The notes: generated by a model not told the origin, from the letters alone. A stretch of 64,000 bases of DNA from Acetobacter sp. (GCF_022483985.1 NZ_JAKVME010000001.1:248001-312000); one strand, 5' to 3'. Counted from the stretch's first letter, positions 17,162 to 30,862 are shown. A program made the numbers and translations.

Positions 17162-18403
17162 GTGGTTTTGAAAACGTCTTCCGCACAGCCGAAAGAACCT
17201 CGCTCCGAGGTGGCTTCAGGTGTGAGTTCCTCGCTTTGTGTCGCCCCGATTGATGATGCGGCGATTCATGCCCGGACTGACAGTTATTTCAACCGGACAC
17301 GGGAGATTGTTTCCAGATTCGGCGATTGCGTGGTGACTTACGCGGTATTTATCCGCCGTCCGGTCCTTTCCGCCACCGCGGTTGTCGAAACATGGCTGAA
17401 GAATATCGCCCGCGAACGGGGGATCGAGATTCTGGTCGAGCCGGTTTTTGCTGAAGGCGACTGGGTTGGGGCAGGAGAGCCGCTGCTTTATATCACAGGC
17501 TTCTTCTCGCACCTCACGCAACTTGAAACGCTGATGCTTCAGAAGCTGGGGGCATGCTGTGTTGCGGCGCATCGTGCCTACCAGATGGCCCTGTCTCTTC
17601 CCAAGGCACGGTTCCTCGCGATGGAAGCCCGTCATTGCGCCGGCTACGAGATGCAGGAACTGATGAGCTACGGTGCGTCCGTGGGCAGCCGTGCGGCCCA
17701 GAAGGAAGGCGCTATCGGTTTTATCGGGGGCGCCAACGATGCAACGGCGTCCTTTTTCGGCGAGACGCACGGCTTCGGCACCATGCCGCATGCTCTTATC
17801 GGTTATGCCGGCTCCACGCTGCGGGCCGCCGAGATGTTTCACGAGGTCTATCCTGAAACGGATCTGACGGTTCTGGTCGATTATTATGGCCGTGAGATCA
17901 CGGACGGCCTCGCCGTCTGCCGTCGCTTCGAGGAACTCGCACACGCCGGGCGGGTCAGTCTGCGTCTTGATACGCATGGTGGGCGTTTCCTTGAAGGGCT
18001 GGACCCTCAGGAGTCCTATGCTGTTCTGGACCGTTATGTTCCCGATGCCATCAGACGATATCGGTCGGAGGGCGAACTGCGGAATCTGATCGGCACGGGT
18101 GTTTCGGCCGCTGCGATCTGGCGGATGCGCGAAGTGCTTGACGATGCGGGCTTCGAGAAAGTGAAGATTGTCGTGTCATCGGGCTTCGGCGTGACGAAAT
18201 GCGCCAGCATGGCGGACGCGAATGCCCCCATTGATGTCGTGGGGACGGGGTCTTTCATTCCCAAACTATGGAATGAAACCTATGCCACGGCGGACATCGT
18301 GACGTATGACGGCGTGGAAAGCGTCAAGACCGGTCGGGAGTTTCTTCTGCCGTCATTTCGCAAGGCGGAAGAGAGGCAGCGTCGGCGGCTGCATCCGGGC
18401 TGA
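17162..18403 (+). CDS. Nicotinate phosphoribosyltransferase-family protein
   Basis: About 413 residues from GTG 17162 (AAGGGCAGG just upstream); GTG 17096 is an alternative. The sequence follows the NAPRTase fold: DSYFNRTREIVSRFGD near the N-terminus, EGDWVGAGEPLLYITG, MEARHC-type motifs, GFIGGANDATASFFGETHGFGTMPHAL and the phosphate-binding VVSSGFGVTK, then VDVVGTGSFIP-like sequence. The enzyme makes nicotinate mononucleotide from nicotinate and PRPP in the NAD salvage pathway. The protein differs from the short E. coli PncB and looks like the second bacterial type, so substrate preference is less certain. Confidence 0.85.
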   Translation: MVLKTSSAQPKEPRSEVASGVSSSLCVAPIDDAAIHARTDSYFNRTREIVSRFGDCVVTYAVFIRRPVLSATAVVETWLKNIARERGIEILVEPVFAEGDWVGAGEPLLYITGFFSHLTQLETLMLQKLGACCVAAHRAYQMALSLPKARFLAMEARHCAGYEMQELMSYGASVGSRAAQKEGAIGFIGGANDATASFFGETHGFGTMPHALIGYAGSTLRAAEMFHEVYPETDLTVLVDYYGREITDGLAVCRRFEELAHAGRVSLRLDTHGGRFLEGLDPQESYAVLDRYVPDAIRRYRSEGELRNLIGTGVSAAAIWRMREVLDDAGFEKVKIVVSSGFGVTKCASMADANAPIDVVGTGSFIPKLWNETYATADIVTYDGVESVKTGREFLLPSFRKAEERQRRRLHPG

Positions 18404-18469
18404 TCGGCTGCCTTGCTGAATCTGCTGTTCTATAATGATTTTATGTGAATCACAGGAGCTGTTTCGTTC

Positions 18470-18856
18470 ATGACTGAAGCCGAAGAAAATGGTGAAGACG
18501 CGACCGTAGCGGCTCAGGAAACGGGGCCGGTTGTGCGTCTTCTCGACCTTTCCGGAGGCGCGGAAGACAATATCATCGAGGATATCAAGGGCTTTCTTGA
18601 TGCCGAACATGCCAATGCATTTGCGCGCGCTTATGTGCGGGATAGTATAGAAATCTGCCGTGTGCCGGGTGCTTCTGCGCGGGACACGCTTGAGGCGTGG
18701 TTCTCGTTCGGCGAAAATGCTGAAGTGTTGGGAACGGACGACCCTTGGGTGTCTTCGGGCGAACTGAATGAGTTCATGGATCGCCCGGCGACAGAAGAAG
18801 AGCGTGACTGGCGTCTGCTCGATCCGCGTCGCTATGAAGCGGATGACGAAGAGTAG
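18470..18856 (+). CDS. Conserved hypothetical acidic protein
   Basis: A 128-residue, strongly acidic cytoplasmic protein with GGAG 11 bp before its ATG. Recognisable stretches are VVRLLDLSGGAEDN, FLDAEHANAFARAYVRDSIE and WFSFGENAEVLG. It has no signal peptide, membrane segment or known motif. It follows the nicotinate phosphoribosyltransferase gene by 66 bp and may share its transcript. I know no function for it. Confidence 0.7.
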   Translation: MTEAEENGEDATVAAQETGPVVRLLDLSGGAEDNIIEDIKGFLDAEHANAFARAYVRDSIEICRVPGASARDTLEAWFSFGENAEVLGTDDPWVSSGELNEFMDRPATEEERDWRLLDPRRYEADDEE

Positions 18857-18941
18857 AACACAGTCAGTCCTGTGAAAGGACTCTTATGCGGGCTCTGTCC
18901 GCACCTGCAAAGGGCCATAGGCCCCTTGACTCCGACAGATC

Positions 18942-18994
18942 GGTTTCCAAAGGCGTGCGCCTTCAGCGGGGTGCGGGGCAGCGCCCCGGAAACC
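18942..18994. repeat. REP-like palindromic element
   Basis: Nested inverted repeats lie between convergent genes: outer GGTTTCC (18942) with GGAAACC (18988), and inner GGGGC-AGC-GCCCC (18975-18987). A further stem, AAGGGCC/GGCCCCTT, lies at 18909-18927. The GC-rich hairpin resembles short interspersed palindromes I recall from acetic acid bacterial genomes; the copy number cannot be checked here. It may also act as a bidirectional transcription stop. Confidence 0.5.
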
Positions 18995-19037
18995 GCCCCC
19001 GGCTGGAGGAGGCGGACCAAGGAACCGTTGTCTTCAC

Positions 19038-19895
19038 TCAACCCGGCGCTGAAAGCGGGTTGGGATGTTCCAGAATATCCAGAACAGCCGCACTGGTTTC
19101 TTCAATCGACCGTCTGGTGATGTCGATGATCGGCCAGCCGTGACGCGTGCAGAGGCGTTTCGCCCATAGCAGCTCATTTCTGACTTCTTCCGGATCAATA
19201 TAGCTTGTTCGCGTCAGGGATGTGCCTCCGGCATGCTGCTTGGCGGGCACCATGCTGTTCAGTCGTGTCCGACGGATTTCAAGCAGGGCTTCCGGCGCAA
19301 TGGTCAGTCCGATAACCGGGACATCCAGTTCAAACAGTTCGGGGGGGAGGGGCGTGTCGGGCACCAGCGGCACGTTGGCGGCCTTGATGCCCTTGTTGGC
19401 AAGGTAGAAGCAGGTCGGCGTTTTGGAGGCGCGGGAGACACCGACCAGCACGACGTCCGCATCTCTGAGTTCGCGGGTCTGCTGGCCGTCATCGTGCTCG
19501 ATGACGTAGTGCATGGCGTCGATACGGCGGAAATAGTTCTCGTCCATGATGTACTGACCGCCGGGGCCGCCATCAATGGCCTGCGTGCCGGTGGCGCCTT
19601 CCAGAAAGCCCAGCGTGTTTTTCATGACGTCCAGCAACTGCACCCCGGCCCGTTTGCAGCCATCCACCAGAGCGTTCTGTAATTCCACATCAATGAGAGA
19701 GGACAGAACCGGGCCGGGTTCGCTGGAGATGCCTGAGATCACGCGACGTAACTGGGTCCGGCTACGGACCAGATTCCAGTGGCGGATATGAAACTCCACA
19801 TCGGGGAAATGTGGGGCGCATGCCTTAGCCTGCGTATCGAGAGTCTGTCCCGTGCCACCGGAAACCAGATGGAGGCTGATGCTGCGTTTGGTCAT
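19038..19895 (-). CDS. ppsR: Pyruvate, phosphate dikinase regulatory protein (bifunctional kinase/pyrophosphorylase)
   Basis: A DUF299 protein of 285 residues starting MTKRSISLHLVSGGTGQTL, with the P-loop-like GVSRASKTP at residues 152-160, FYLANKG and GLTIAPEALLEIRRTRL. The family switches PPDK off by ADP-dependent phosphorylation of the threonine next to its catalytic His, and on by phosphate-dependent dephosphorylation. The gene for PPDK lies immediately upstream, which supports the role. I chose ATG 19895; an in-frame ATG at 19952 adds a poorly conserved tail. A terminator separates the two genes, so they are probably transcribed separately. Confidence 0.92.
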   Translation of the reverse strand: MTKRSISLHLVSGGTGQTLDTQAKACAPHFPDVEFHIRHWNLVRSRTQLRRVISGISSEPGPVLSSLIDVELQNALVDGCKRAGVQLLDVMKNTLGFLEGATGTQAIDGGPGGQYIMDENYFRRIDAMHYVIEHDDGQQTRELRDADVVLVGVSRASKTPTCFYLANKGIKAANVPLVPDTPLPPELFELDVPVIGLTIAPEALLEIRRTRLNSMVPAKQHAGGTSLTRTSYIDPEEVRNELLWAKRLCTRHGWPIIDITRRSIEETSAAVLDILEHPNPLSAPG

Positions 19896-20001
19896 GTTGG
19901 AAGCCTGTGTTTTCAGAAACGGTTTCTCCTTTCCACATGGAAAAGGAAACACGTCGTTTCATGAGCCTTTGAGCCGGTTTTTTGTTTCCATATCGCATAA
20001 A

Positions 20002-20033
20002 CAAAAACGGGGCGCCCTTATGGGAGCGCCCCG
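20002..20033 (-). terminator. Intrinsic terminator of ppdK
   Basis: On the minus strand a stem ACGGGGCGC/GCGCCCCGT (20007-20033) is followed by TTTTTG, 38 bp after the ppdK stop. It is strong and well placed. Confidence 0.8.
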
Positions 20034-20070
20034 TCGTTGCTGATCTCAGATCAAGCCATCATCCCGCATG

Positions 20071-22743
20071 TCAGGATGAAGCTTTTTCCTTCTTCGTCGC
20101 CAGAGCGGCCTGCGCGGCTGCCAGACGGGCGACCGGTACGCGGAACGGAGAGCAGGAAACGTAATCCAGCCCGACGCTCTCGAAGAAAGCGATGGAGTCC
20201 GGATCGCCGCCATGCTCACCACAGACGCCGAGCTTCAGATTGGACTTGGTCTTGCGACCGCTCTCGGCTCCCAGACGGACGAGAGCGCCCACGCCTTCAC
20301 GGTCGATCGAGACGAACGGGTCTTTCGGCAGGAGGCCGTGATCGACATAGTAGGGCAGGAACGAACCGGCGTCGTCACGGGACAGGCCGAGCGTCGTCTG
20401 GGTCAGGTCGTTGGTGCCGAAGGAGAAGAAGTCGGCCACTTCAGCAATCTGGCCAGCCGTGATCGCCGCACGCGGCAGTTCGATCATGGTGCCGATCAGA
20501 TATTCGAGCGTCGTGCCCTGCTCCTTGAAGACGGCGGCCACTTCCGCTTCCGCTGCCTTGCGGGTCACTTCCAGTTCCGTCTTCATGCCGACGAGCGGGA
20601 TCATGATTTCAGGAACGATGGCCTGTCCGGTCTCCTTCGAGACGGCAATGGCGGCCTCGATGATGGCCCGGACCTGCATGGCGTAAATCTCCGGGTAGGA
20701 GATGCCGAGACGGCAGCCACGATGGCCAAGCATCGGGTTGGCTTCCGAGAGGGCCGAGCGGCGTGCGCGCAGGGACTCCACGGACTGACCGAGAGCGGTC
20801 GCGACTTCCTCAAGTTCCGTCTCGCCATGCGGGAGGAACTCGTGCAGCGGGGGATCGAGCAGACGGATTGTCACAGGCAGACCGCTCATGATGCGGAAAA
20901 TCTGCGAGAAATCATCGCGCTGGAACGGAAGCAGGGCGTCAATCGCCTTCTTCCGCGTTTCGGCGTCGTCCGACATGATCATCTGACGGACGAAACCGAT
21001 ACGGTCCGGACCGAAGAACATGTGCTCCGTACGGCTCAGGCCGATACCTTCCGCACCGAAGCGACGGGCCGTTTCGGCGTCTTCTGGTGTCTCGGCATTG
21101 GCGCGGACACGCAGACGGCGCACTTCGTCGGCCCAGCCCATCAGCGTGCTGAAGTCACCGGACAGGGTCGGAGGAATGGTCGCAACCCTGCCGATATAGA
21201 CAGCGCCTGTGCCACCATCGAGGGTGATCCAGTCACCGCCCTTCAGCGTGACGTTGCCGACCGTCATGGTCTGCGCCTTGTAGTCGACGGTGATGCCGCC
21301 GGCACCGGCCACACAGACACGACCCATGCCACGGGCCACGACGGCGGCGTGGGAGGTCATGCCGCCACGGGTCGTCAGAACGCCACGGGCCGCGTGCATG
21401 CCATGCACGTCTTCCGGGGAGGTTTCGATACGGACCAGAATGACGTCCTCGCCCTTGGCGGCGCGGTCTTCGACTTCCTCAGCCGTGAAGACGATGGCGC
21501 CCGCTGCGGCGCCCGGAGAAGCCGGGAGGCCACGGGAGAACAGGTTCTTCTCGGCCTTCGGGTCGAGCGTCGGGTGCAGAAGCTGGTCGAGCGAGCCGGG
21601 GGGAACGCGCTGGATGGCCTCTTCCTGCGTGATCAGGCCTTCCTGCGCCATGTCGATGGCGATCTTGAGGGCTGCGGCTGCCGTGCGTTTGCCGGACCGG
21701 GTCTGGAGCATATAGAGCACGTTGCTCTGCACCGTGAACTCGATGTCCTGCATGTCGCGGTAATGCTTCTCAAGGATATCACGCACGCGCATGAGTTCCT
21801 TGTAGGCTTCCGGCAGAACCTTCTCCATCGGAGACTGGTCGGGAGCAGCGCGGCCAGCGGACATTGGCTGCGGCGTGCGGATACCGGCCACAACGTCTTC
21901 ACCCTGCGCGTTGACCAGATACTCACCGTAGAAGATGTTTTCGCCGGTGGACGGGTCACGGGTGAAGCACACGCCGGTCGCGCAGTCATCGCCCATGTTG
22001 CCGAAGACCATCGCCTGCACGTTGACAGCGGTGCCCCAGCTTGCGGGAATGTCATGCAGCTTGCGATAGGTGTGGGCGCGCGGGTTCATCCATGAGCCGA
22101 ACACGGCGCTGATCGCGCCCCAGAGCTGCTCCTGAGGATCGTTCGGGAACGGCGTGCCGGTCTCTTTCTGAACGACGTCTTTGTAATCCTTGACGATCTC
22201 GCGCCAGTCGGATGCCTTGATGGCCGTGTCGTCGGTGACGCCGAGACCGTGCTTCGCCTGCTCCAGCAGGTCTTCGAAGCGGTGATGCGGCACGCCCATG
22301 ACGACGGAGCCGTACATCTGGATGAAGCGGCGATAGCTGTCCCAGGCGAAACGCTCGTCCTTGGAGGATGTCGCCAGACCTTCAACCGTCTCATCGTTCA
22401 GGCCGAGATTGAGGACGGTGTCCATCATTCCCGGCATGGAAACGCGGGCGCCGGAGCGGACGGAGACCAGCAGCGGTGCGCTGGCGTCGCCGAAAACGAG
22501 ACCGACCGATTTCTCGATGCGATGAAGGGCCGCCGCGACCTGCTCTGCGAGCTCGGTCGGATAGGCATTACCGTTATCGTAGTATGCCGAGCATACTTCC
22601 GTCGTGATGGTAAAGCCTGGAGGCACTGGCAGTCCGATGGAAGCCATCTCCGCCAGGTTGGCGCCTTTGCCACCAAGCAGATTGCGCATTCCGGCGCTGC
22701 CTTCATTCAGGCCGCCACCGAAGCTGTAAACCCATTTCGTCAT
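20071..22743 (-). CDS. ppdK: Pyruvate, phosphate dikinase
   Basis: An 890-residue PPDK interconverting pyruvate, ATP and phosphate with phosphoenolpyruvate, AMP and pyrophosphate. It allows gluconeogenic growth on C3 compounds such as lactate or pyruvate. Domains in order: the ATP-grasp domain (WVYSFGGG, LGGKGANLAEM, CFTRDPSTGENIFYGEY), the phosphohistidine domain with TRGGMTSHAAVVARGMG about midway, and the TIM-barrel PEP-binding domain with GLSRTEHMFF, MIPLVG, FSFGTNDLTQTT and GVCGEHGGDP containing the catalytic Cys. The Thr before the catalytic His is the regulatory target of the neighbouring PPSR protein. ATG 22743 follows GGAG; a TTG six bases upstream is an alternative. Confidence 0.96.
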   Translation of the reverse strand: MTKWVYSFGGGLNEGSAGMRNLLGGKGANLAEMASIGLPVPPGFTITTEVCSAYYDNGNAYPTELAEQVAAALHRIEKSVGLVFGDASAPLLVSVRSGARVSMPGMMDTVLNLGLNDETVEGLATSSKDERFAWDSYRRFIQMYGSVVMGVPHHRFEDLLEQAKHGLGVTDDTAIKASDWREIVKDYKDVVQKETGTPFPNDPQEQLWGAISAVFGSWMNPRAHTYRKLHDIPASWGTAVNVQAMVFGNMGDDCATGVCFTRDPSTGENIFYGEYLVNAQGEDVVAGIRTPQPMSAGRAAPDQSPMEKVLPEAYKELMRVRDILEKHYRDMQDIEFTVQSNVLYMLQTRSGKRTAAAALKIAIDMAQEGLITQEEAIQRVPPGSLDQLLHPTLDPKAEKNLFSRGLPASPGAAAGAIVFTAEEVEDRAAKGEDVILVRIETSPEDVHGMHAARGVLTTRGGMTSHAAVVARGMGRVCVAGAGGITVDYKAQTMTVGNVTLKGGDWITLDGGTGAVYIGRVATIPPTLSGDFSTLMGWADEVRRLRVRANAETPEDAETARRFGAEGIGLSRTEHMFFGPDRIGFVRQMIMSDDAETRKKAIDALLPFQRDDFSQIFRIMSGLPVTIRLLDPPLHEFLPHGETELEEVATALGQSVESLRARRSALSEANPMLGHRGCRLGISYPEIYAMQVRAIIEAAIAVSKETGQAIVPEIMIPLVGMKTELEVTRKAAEAEVAAVFKEQGTTLEYLIGTMIELPRAAITAGQIAEVADFFSFGTNDLTQTTLGLSRDDAGSFLPYYVDHGLLPKDPFVSIDREGVGALVRLGAESGRKTKSNLKLGVCGEHGGDPDSIAFFESVGLDYVSCSPFRVPVARLAAAQAALATKKEKASS

Positions 22744-22864
22744 GACCAACGCTCTCCGAACGCGGCGATCCCGCCCGTCTGTTCCTTCCCGGGAAAATCA
22801 GGCCTGAATGCAGTCCGCGGGGAATTTATAGTTATTATTAAGTGCTCCGTTCCCGGGCGCCCGC

Positions 22865-22893
22865 ATCATGCCAGCTTGTGGCGGTTTCGGCAA
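22865..22893 (-). promoter_or_regulatory. Possible sigma-70-like promoter of ppdK
   Basis: On the minus strand TTGCCG (-35-like, 22888-22893) is separated by 17 bp from CATGAT (-10-like, 22865-22870), about 120 bp before the ppdK start. The match is partial. Confidence 0.3.
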
Positions 22894-22954
22894 TTCGCTT
22901 TGCAACGAATATTGCGGCTGGACAGAGTCTGTCACAGAAATAAGGCATGTTTTT

Positions 22955-26760
<3,806 letters not shown>

Positions 26761-26916
26761 AACGAAAATCCGCTCCGACCTGTCTCCGCAAGGAAGCTGG
26801 CGCTGTAGCGGAGCCTGAGGATGGAAAGGCGTGAAGGCACGCCTGCCTGCCAGTCGACCAAGGCCCGCATTTCAATGACAGGCGCTGTTTACCCCAACGT
26901 GTCTGTAACGCGTGGC

Positions 26917-27966
26917 TCAGTGGGCCGAGCCGCGTGCCCCTCTCTCGGATGCCGGAACCCCGGTGCGGGCAAGATTGCTCGTCAGTTCCGAACCATTGCC
27001 GCCGTCACTCAACTGACTCGCGGACACCGGGGCCACGGGAGCCTTTGACAGGGAAGGCGGCGCGTCGGCCCGTCCCCCGCCATGACTGGCGGACTGGGCG
27101 GGGCTCTGTGTCGATAGGGCCGGTGCGGAGATCAGCTTTCCCGGAGCCGGAGTTCTGTTCGAGAGGAGGTGGTAGTCCTTCAGGGTGCTGTAGGCGTATC
27201 GATACCACCGGCTGTCGGGATAATTGTAGGCCAGAACGCTGCCGGTCCGGCGTGCTTCATCCGTCAGACCAAGGTTAAGATAGACTTCCACAAGCCGTTC
27301 AAGGGCTTCCGGCACGTGGTTGGTGGTCTGAAAGTCCTGCACAACGCGCTGGTAACGGCCAAGCGCCGCCTGATAGGCGCGCTGTTCCTGATAATAGCGT
27401 CCGACAAGCATTTCCTTGCCCGCGAGATGGTCACGGCAGAGGTCGATCTTCAACTGGGCGTCGCGCGCGTATTTTGTCTGCGGGAAACGGGCGATGACGT
27501 CCTGCAAACGTGACATGGCTTCCGACGTCATCTGCTGGTCGCGGGCGACGTCTCCGATCTGCTCATAATAGCAGAGAGCCAGAAGATAGAAGGCGTAGGC
27601 GGCGTCGGAACTGGTCGGGTGCAGTTCGATAAAGCGATCGAGCTGCTGTGCTGCTTCCGGGTATTTGTTCTGGAGATAATAGGCATAGCCCGCCATTAGC
27701 TGCGAATTGGCGGTGTAGCCGGAATAGGGGTAATTCTGCTGAAGCGTCTCGAACTGTTTCGTTGCGGACAGGTAGCGCTGGGTGCGCAGGGCGTCGATGC
27801 CGTTGTTATAGAGTTCATCGGCCGAGGCGACTGTGGGAGCCGGCTTCTCTGCTGGTGTTGTCTTGAACATCGAACAGCCTGCCAGAAGCAGGAATGTTCC
27901 ATAGGCGGCCGCTGAAACCAGTCGCGACGTCACTCTGGGGGGGATGCGCGAGGTTGGCTGCGGCAC
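26917..27966 (-). CDS. bamD: Outer membrane assembly lipoprotein BamD
   Basis: A 349-residue lipoprotein. The signal peptide ends in LLLAGC (lipid on Cys31) and is followed by five TPR-like helical repeats: ELYNNGIDALRTQRYLSATKQFETL, YPYSGYTANSQLMAGYAYY and similar, to about residue 270. BamD is the essential partner of BamA in beta-barrel insertion. The last 75 residues are a low-complexity Ser/Ala/Pro tail absent from most BamD proteins. It sits between lpxC and recN as in many alphaproteobacteria. Confidence 0.94.
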   Translation of the reverse strand: MPQPTSRIPPRVTSRLVSAAAYGTFLLLAGCSMFKTTPAEKPAPTVASADELYNNGIDALRTQRYLSATKQFETLQQNYPYSGYTANSQLMAGYAYYLQNKYPEAAQQLDRFIELHPTSSDAAYAFYLLALCYYEQIGDVARDQQMTSEAMSRLQDVIARFPQTKYARDAQLKIDLCRDHLAGKEMLVGRYYQEQRAYQAALGRYQRVVQDFQTTNHVPEALERLVEVYLNLGLTDEARRTGSVLAYNYPDSRWYRYAYSTLKDYHLLSNRTPAPGKLISAPALSTQSPAQSASHGGGRADAPPSLSKAPVAPVSASQLSDGGNGSELTSNLARTGVPASERGARGSAH

Positions 27967-28099
27967 GTATCAACTCACTGTCTGCGTATATAATGACTGG
28001 CCGGTTATAGCACGGAATACAGCGACGGAAAGGTGTCCAGTCCGTTCTGCGTGCTACAATGTTCCGGGTTGTCGGGTGTCGGTGCGAACAGGCGGGCTT

Positions 28100-29116
28100 T
28101 CAGGCGGCCCTGAGCGATTCAGAAACCGATTTTGTGGCGCTTCTGACCTCGCGCCATGCGGTTTTGTCGGCAAAGAGTTTGCGCAGCAGTTGGTTATTAA
28201 GATGGTGGCCGGATTTATAGCCTGTGAAGCTGCCGCGTATCTGTGCGCCAGCAAGGGAAAGGTCTCCCACGGCATCCAGCATTTTGTGACGGACAAATTC
28301 ATCTTTTACCCGCAGACCTGTCGGGTTCAGGATTTTATCCTCATCGACGACGACGGCGTTATCCAGTGATCCACCAAGCGCAAGTCCCGCAGCCTGCAAT
28401 GCGGCTATTTCGCGATGGTTGGCGAAAGTGCGCGAGAATGACAGTTCCGTGCGGAATGATGCTTCAGTGAAGGCCAGTTCCAGCGTCTGCCGACCAATGG
28501 CGGACGCCGGAAAGTCGATCGTCATCGAAAGCAGCATGTTCTTCGCCGTTGAAGGGCGCAGTTCGGTAAAGGCGTCGCCTTCCTCCACCCGGACGGTTTT
28601 CAGGATTTCGATTTCGCGTCGTGACGGCTCAAGAGAGGCTCGCCCGGCGCAATCAATGAGAAAGAGAAAATCGGCGGACGAACCGTCCAGCACCGGCACT
28701 TCCGGACCATCCAGAAAGATGCGGACGTTGTGGATGCCTTTGCCGGCGAGAGCTGACATCAGATGTTCGATGGTGGCGACACGGTTCTGCCGGTCAGAGG
28801 AATCCCCGATGACCGTGCTCAGTCTTGTATCAACGACATGGTCATAAAGCGCTGGAATGGCGGCTGCGCCCGGAATGTCCGTTCGTTGGAAGATAACGCC
28901 GGTGTCGGCGGGCGCAGGTTCCATCCGCAGCGCGATTTTGCGCCCTGTGTGCAGACCGGTGCCCACACATCTTATGGAGGAACGAAGGGTGTTCTGGCGC
29001 ACAGTCACAACCGTTTTTGATGGTTTTGGAGAGAGTTTGAATGTCTGCGGCGTTGATGAAAAGACTTCGTCATCCCTTTCAAGCAGTGCGACGGGATCAG
29101 AACTGAAGCTTTCCAT
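28100..29116 (-). CDS. lpxC: UDP-3-O-acyl-N-acetylglucosamine deacetylase
   Basis: A 338-residue zinc amidase, the committed step of lipid A synthesis. It has NTLRSSIRCVGTGLHTG at the start of the fold, IEHLMSALAG with zinc ligand His118, the second zinc motif HKMLDAVGDL, and the catalytic GYKSGHHLNN. About 38 residues precede the conserved fold, an extension relative to E. coli; a later start is not excluded, though no good internal ATG exists. It follows ftsZ but is separated by a strong terminator. Confidence 0.96.
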   Translation of the reverse strand: MESFSSDPVALLERDDEVFSSTPQTFKLSPKPSKTVVTVRQNTLRSSIRCVGTGLHTGRKIALRMEPAPADTGVIFQRTDIPGAAAIPALYDHVVDTRLSTVIGDSSDRQNRVATIEHLMSALAGKGIHNVRIFLDGPEVPVLDGSSADFLFLIDCAGRASLEPSRREIEILKTVRVEEGDAFTELRPSTAKNMLLSMTIDFPASAIGRQTLELAFTEASFRTELSFSRTFANHREIAALQAAGLALGGSLDNAVVVDEDKILNPTGLRVKDEFVRHKMLDAVGDLSLAGAQIRGSFTGYKSGHHLNNQLLRKLFADKTAWREVRSATKSVSESLRAA

Positions 29117-29290
29117 TGACGTATCTCTCGGTCTGACTGTGGCTCATGGAGCCTGTATTTTGAAACTTACAATACGCCGGCAGCACAATGGTTCCAGTCA
29201 ATGTTTATTGCGTCGTATTACCGGGGGAGAAAGTGACTTTAAGCGCAGGCTGGAGGACCATCCCGAGACTGACAAAAGGGATTTTCCCAT

Positions 29291-29320
29291 TAAAAAACGG
29301 GGCTGTTCGGGCCCCGTTTT
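29291..29320 (-). terminator. Intrinsic terminator after ftsZ (symmetrical)
   Basis: AAAACGGGGC (29294-29303) pairs with GCCCCGTTTT (29311-29320) around a 7-base loop, with A and T runs on both sides, so it can act in either direction. On the minus strand it lies about 30 bp after ftsZ and closes the dcw transcript. Confidence 0.85.
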
Positions 29321-29350
29321 TCTGGACTGCCAGTGATCCGGACGGGTCGG

Positions 29351-30862
29351 TCAGGAAGGTCTGCGCATGAAGGCCGGAATGTCCAGACCGTCATCGCCCT
29401 GTGCCGGGCGCACGGTCGGGCCGTCCTGCTGTTCGTTGCGCGGAGCGGGCGTCACCTGCGGAGCGGGCTCCTGTCTCACCTCACGAGGGTCCGCTGCGGG
29501 ACGACGCAGCACGCCGGTCATGAGACCGAACAGGCTGCCACGCGACGGGGCGGGTTCCGGAGCGCGGGGAGCCGGGGCTGGCGACCGCGTGTTGCTTGTG
29601 AACAGCCCGTCCCGCGGAGAGGCGGGGCGCTGCGCTGCGCCGGAATGCGCCGACTGGCCCGGAGCGGGCTGCTGGCTGAAGTTCGGCGTCTGACGCGGCG
29701 CCTGTCCTGCGGGAACGCCATTCGGGTGACCGGCAGGCGGCGCATTGCGGACAGGCTGCATGCCGCCACCAAACATTGGCGGCTGGCCACCCGTCTGCGG
29801 TGCATTCTGGACGATATTCGCGGCGGCCGCCTGCTCGTCATGCTGCTGTGCGGCGGCCTGTTCCTCGGCTTCCTGCTGGGCCTTGGAGGAAGGCATGTCG
29901 ATGCCCGTGGCCACGACGGAGACACGGATCTTGCCATCCAGATCGGGGTCGATCGCGGAACCGAAGATGATGTTGGCGTCTTCGGCCACTTCCTCGCGGA
30001 TGCGGTTGGCGGCCTGATCGACCTCGAACAGCGTCAGGTCATCGCCGCCGGTGATGTTGATCAGCAGGCCGCGCGCGCCTGACATTGACGTGTCTTCAAG
30101 CAGCGGGTTGGAAATCGCGGCCTCGGCAGCGAGACGGGCGCGGTCTTCGCCTTCGGCTTCGCCGGTGCCCATCATGGCCTTGCCCATCTCCGCCATGACG
30201 GTGCGGATGTCGGCGAAATCGAGGTTCACAAGACCCGGGGCCACCATCAGGTCGGTCACGCCACGCACGCCCATGTAGAGGACGTTGTCGGCCATCTTGA
30301 ACGCATCCTTGTAGGTGGTGCGTTCATTGGCCATCCGGAAAAGGTTCTGGTTGGGGATGACGATCAGCGTGTCGACATACTGCTGAAGTTCGGCAATGCC
30401 TTCTTCAGCCGCTTTCGCACGGCGCGGGCCTTCGAAGCTGAAGGGCTTCGTCACCACACCAACGGTCAGAATGCCGCGCTCGCGGGCCATCCGCGCCACG
30501 ATCGGCGCTGCGCCCGTGCCTGTGCCGCCGCCCATGCCCGCCGTCACGAAGACCATATGCGAACCTTCAAGGTGACGGGACAGTTCGTCCGCAGCTTCTT
30601 CCGCCGCCGCCCGTCCGATTTCCGGCTTCGCGCCAGCGCCCAGCCCCTGTGTCAGATGCGGACCAAGCTGGATGCGGCGATCCGCACGGCTGCTGGAGAG
30701 CTGCTGGGCGTCCGTGTTGGCCACCACAAACTCCACGCCCTTCAGATCAGCGAGAATCATGTTGTCCACGGCGTTCGTGCCACCCCCCCCCACGCCGATG
30801 ACTGTGATCTTCGGCGAGAAATCCGCATGGTGCTGTGGGGGAACGGTGAGGTTCAGAGTCAT
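29351..30862 (-). CDS. ftsZ: Cell division protein FtsZ
   Basis: A 503-residue tubulin-like GTPase forming the division ring. It has the nucleotide-binding loops [11 protein letters not shown] (21-31) and the tubulin signature [12 protein letters not shown] (109-120), then [11 protein letters not shown]. After about residue 320 comes a long linker rich in Gln, Pro and Ala, and the terminal peptide [11 protein letters not shown] that binds FtsA and other partners. Known FtsZ linkers vary; this one, about 165 residues, is at the long end. A run of nine G on the coding strand (30783-30791) encodes the first glycine loop. It lies 110 bp after ftsA. Confidence 0.97.
   Translation of the reverse strand: MTLNLTVPPQHHADFSPKITVIGVGGGGTNAVDNMILADLKGVEFVVANTDAQQLSSSRADRRIQLGPHLTQGLGAGAKPEIGRAAAEEAADELSRHLEGSHMVFVTAGMGGGTGTGAAPIVARMARERGILTVGVVTKPFSFEGPRRAKAAEEGIAELQQYVDTLIVIPNQNLFRMANERTTYKDAFKMADNVLYMGVRGVTDLMVAPGLVNLDFADIRTVMAEMGKAMMGTGEAEGEDRARLAAEAAISNPLLEDTSMSGARGLLINITGGDDLTLFEVDQAANRIREEVAEDANIIFGSAIDPDLDGKIRVSVVATGIDMPSSKAQQEAEEQAAAQQHDEQAAAANIVQNAPQTGGQPPMFGGGMQPVRNAPPAGHPNGVPAGQAPRQTPNFSQQPAPGQSAHSGAAQRPASPRDGLFTSNTRSPAPAPRAPEPAPSRGSLFGLMTGVLRRPAADPREVRQEPAPQVTPAPRNEQQDGPTVRPAQGDDGLDIPAFMRRPS

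Noticed and set aside
20212..22095. Plus-strand open frame of 627 codons antisense to ppdK
   Set aside because: It mirrors the codon bias of the PPDK gene on the other strand and has no recognisable motif or ribosome-binding site.
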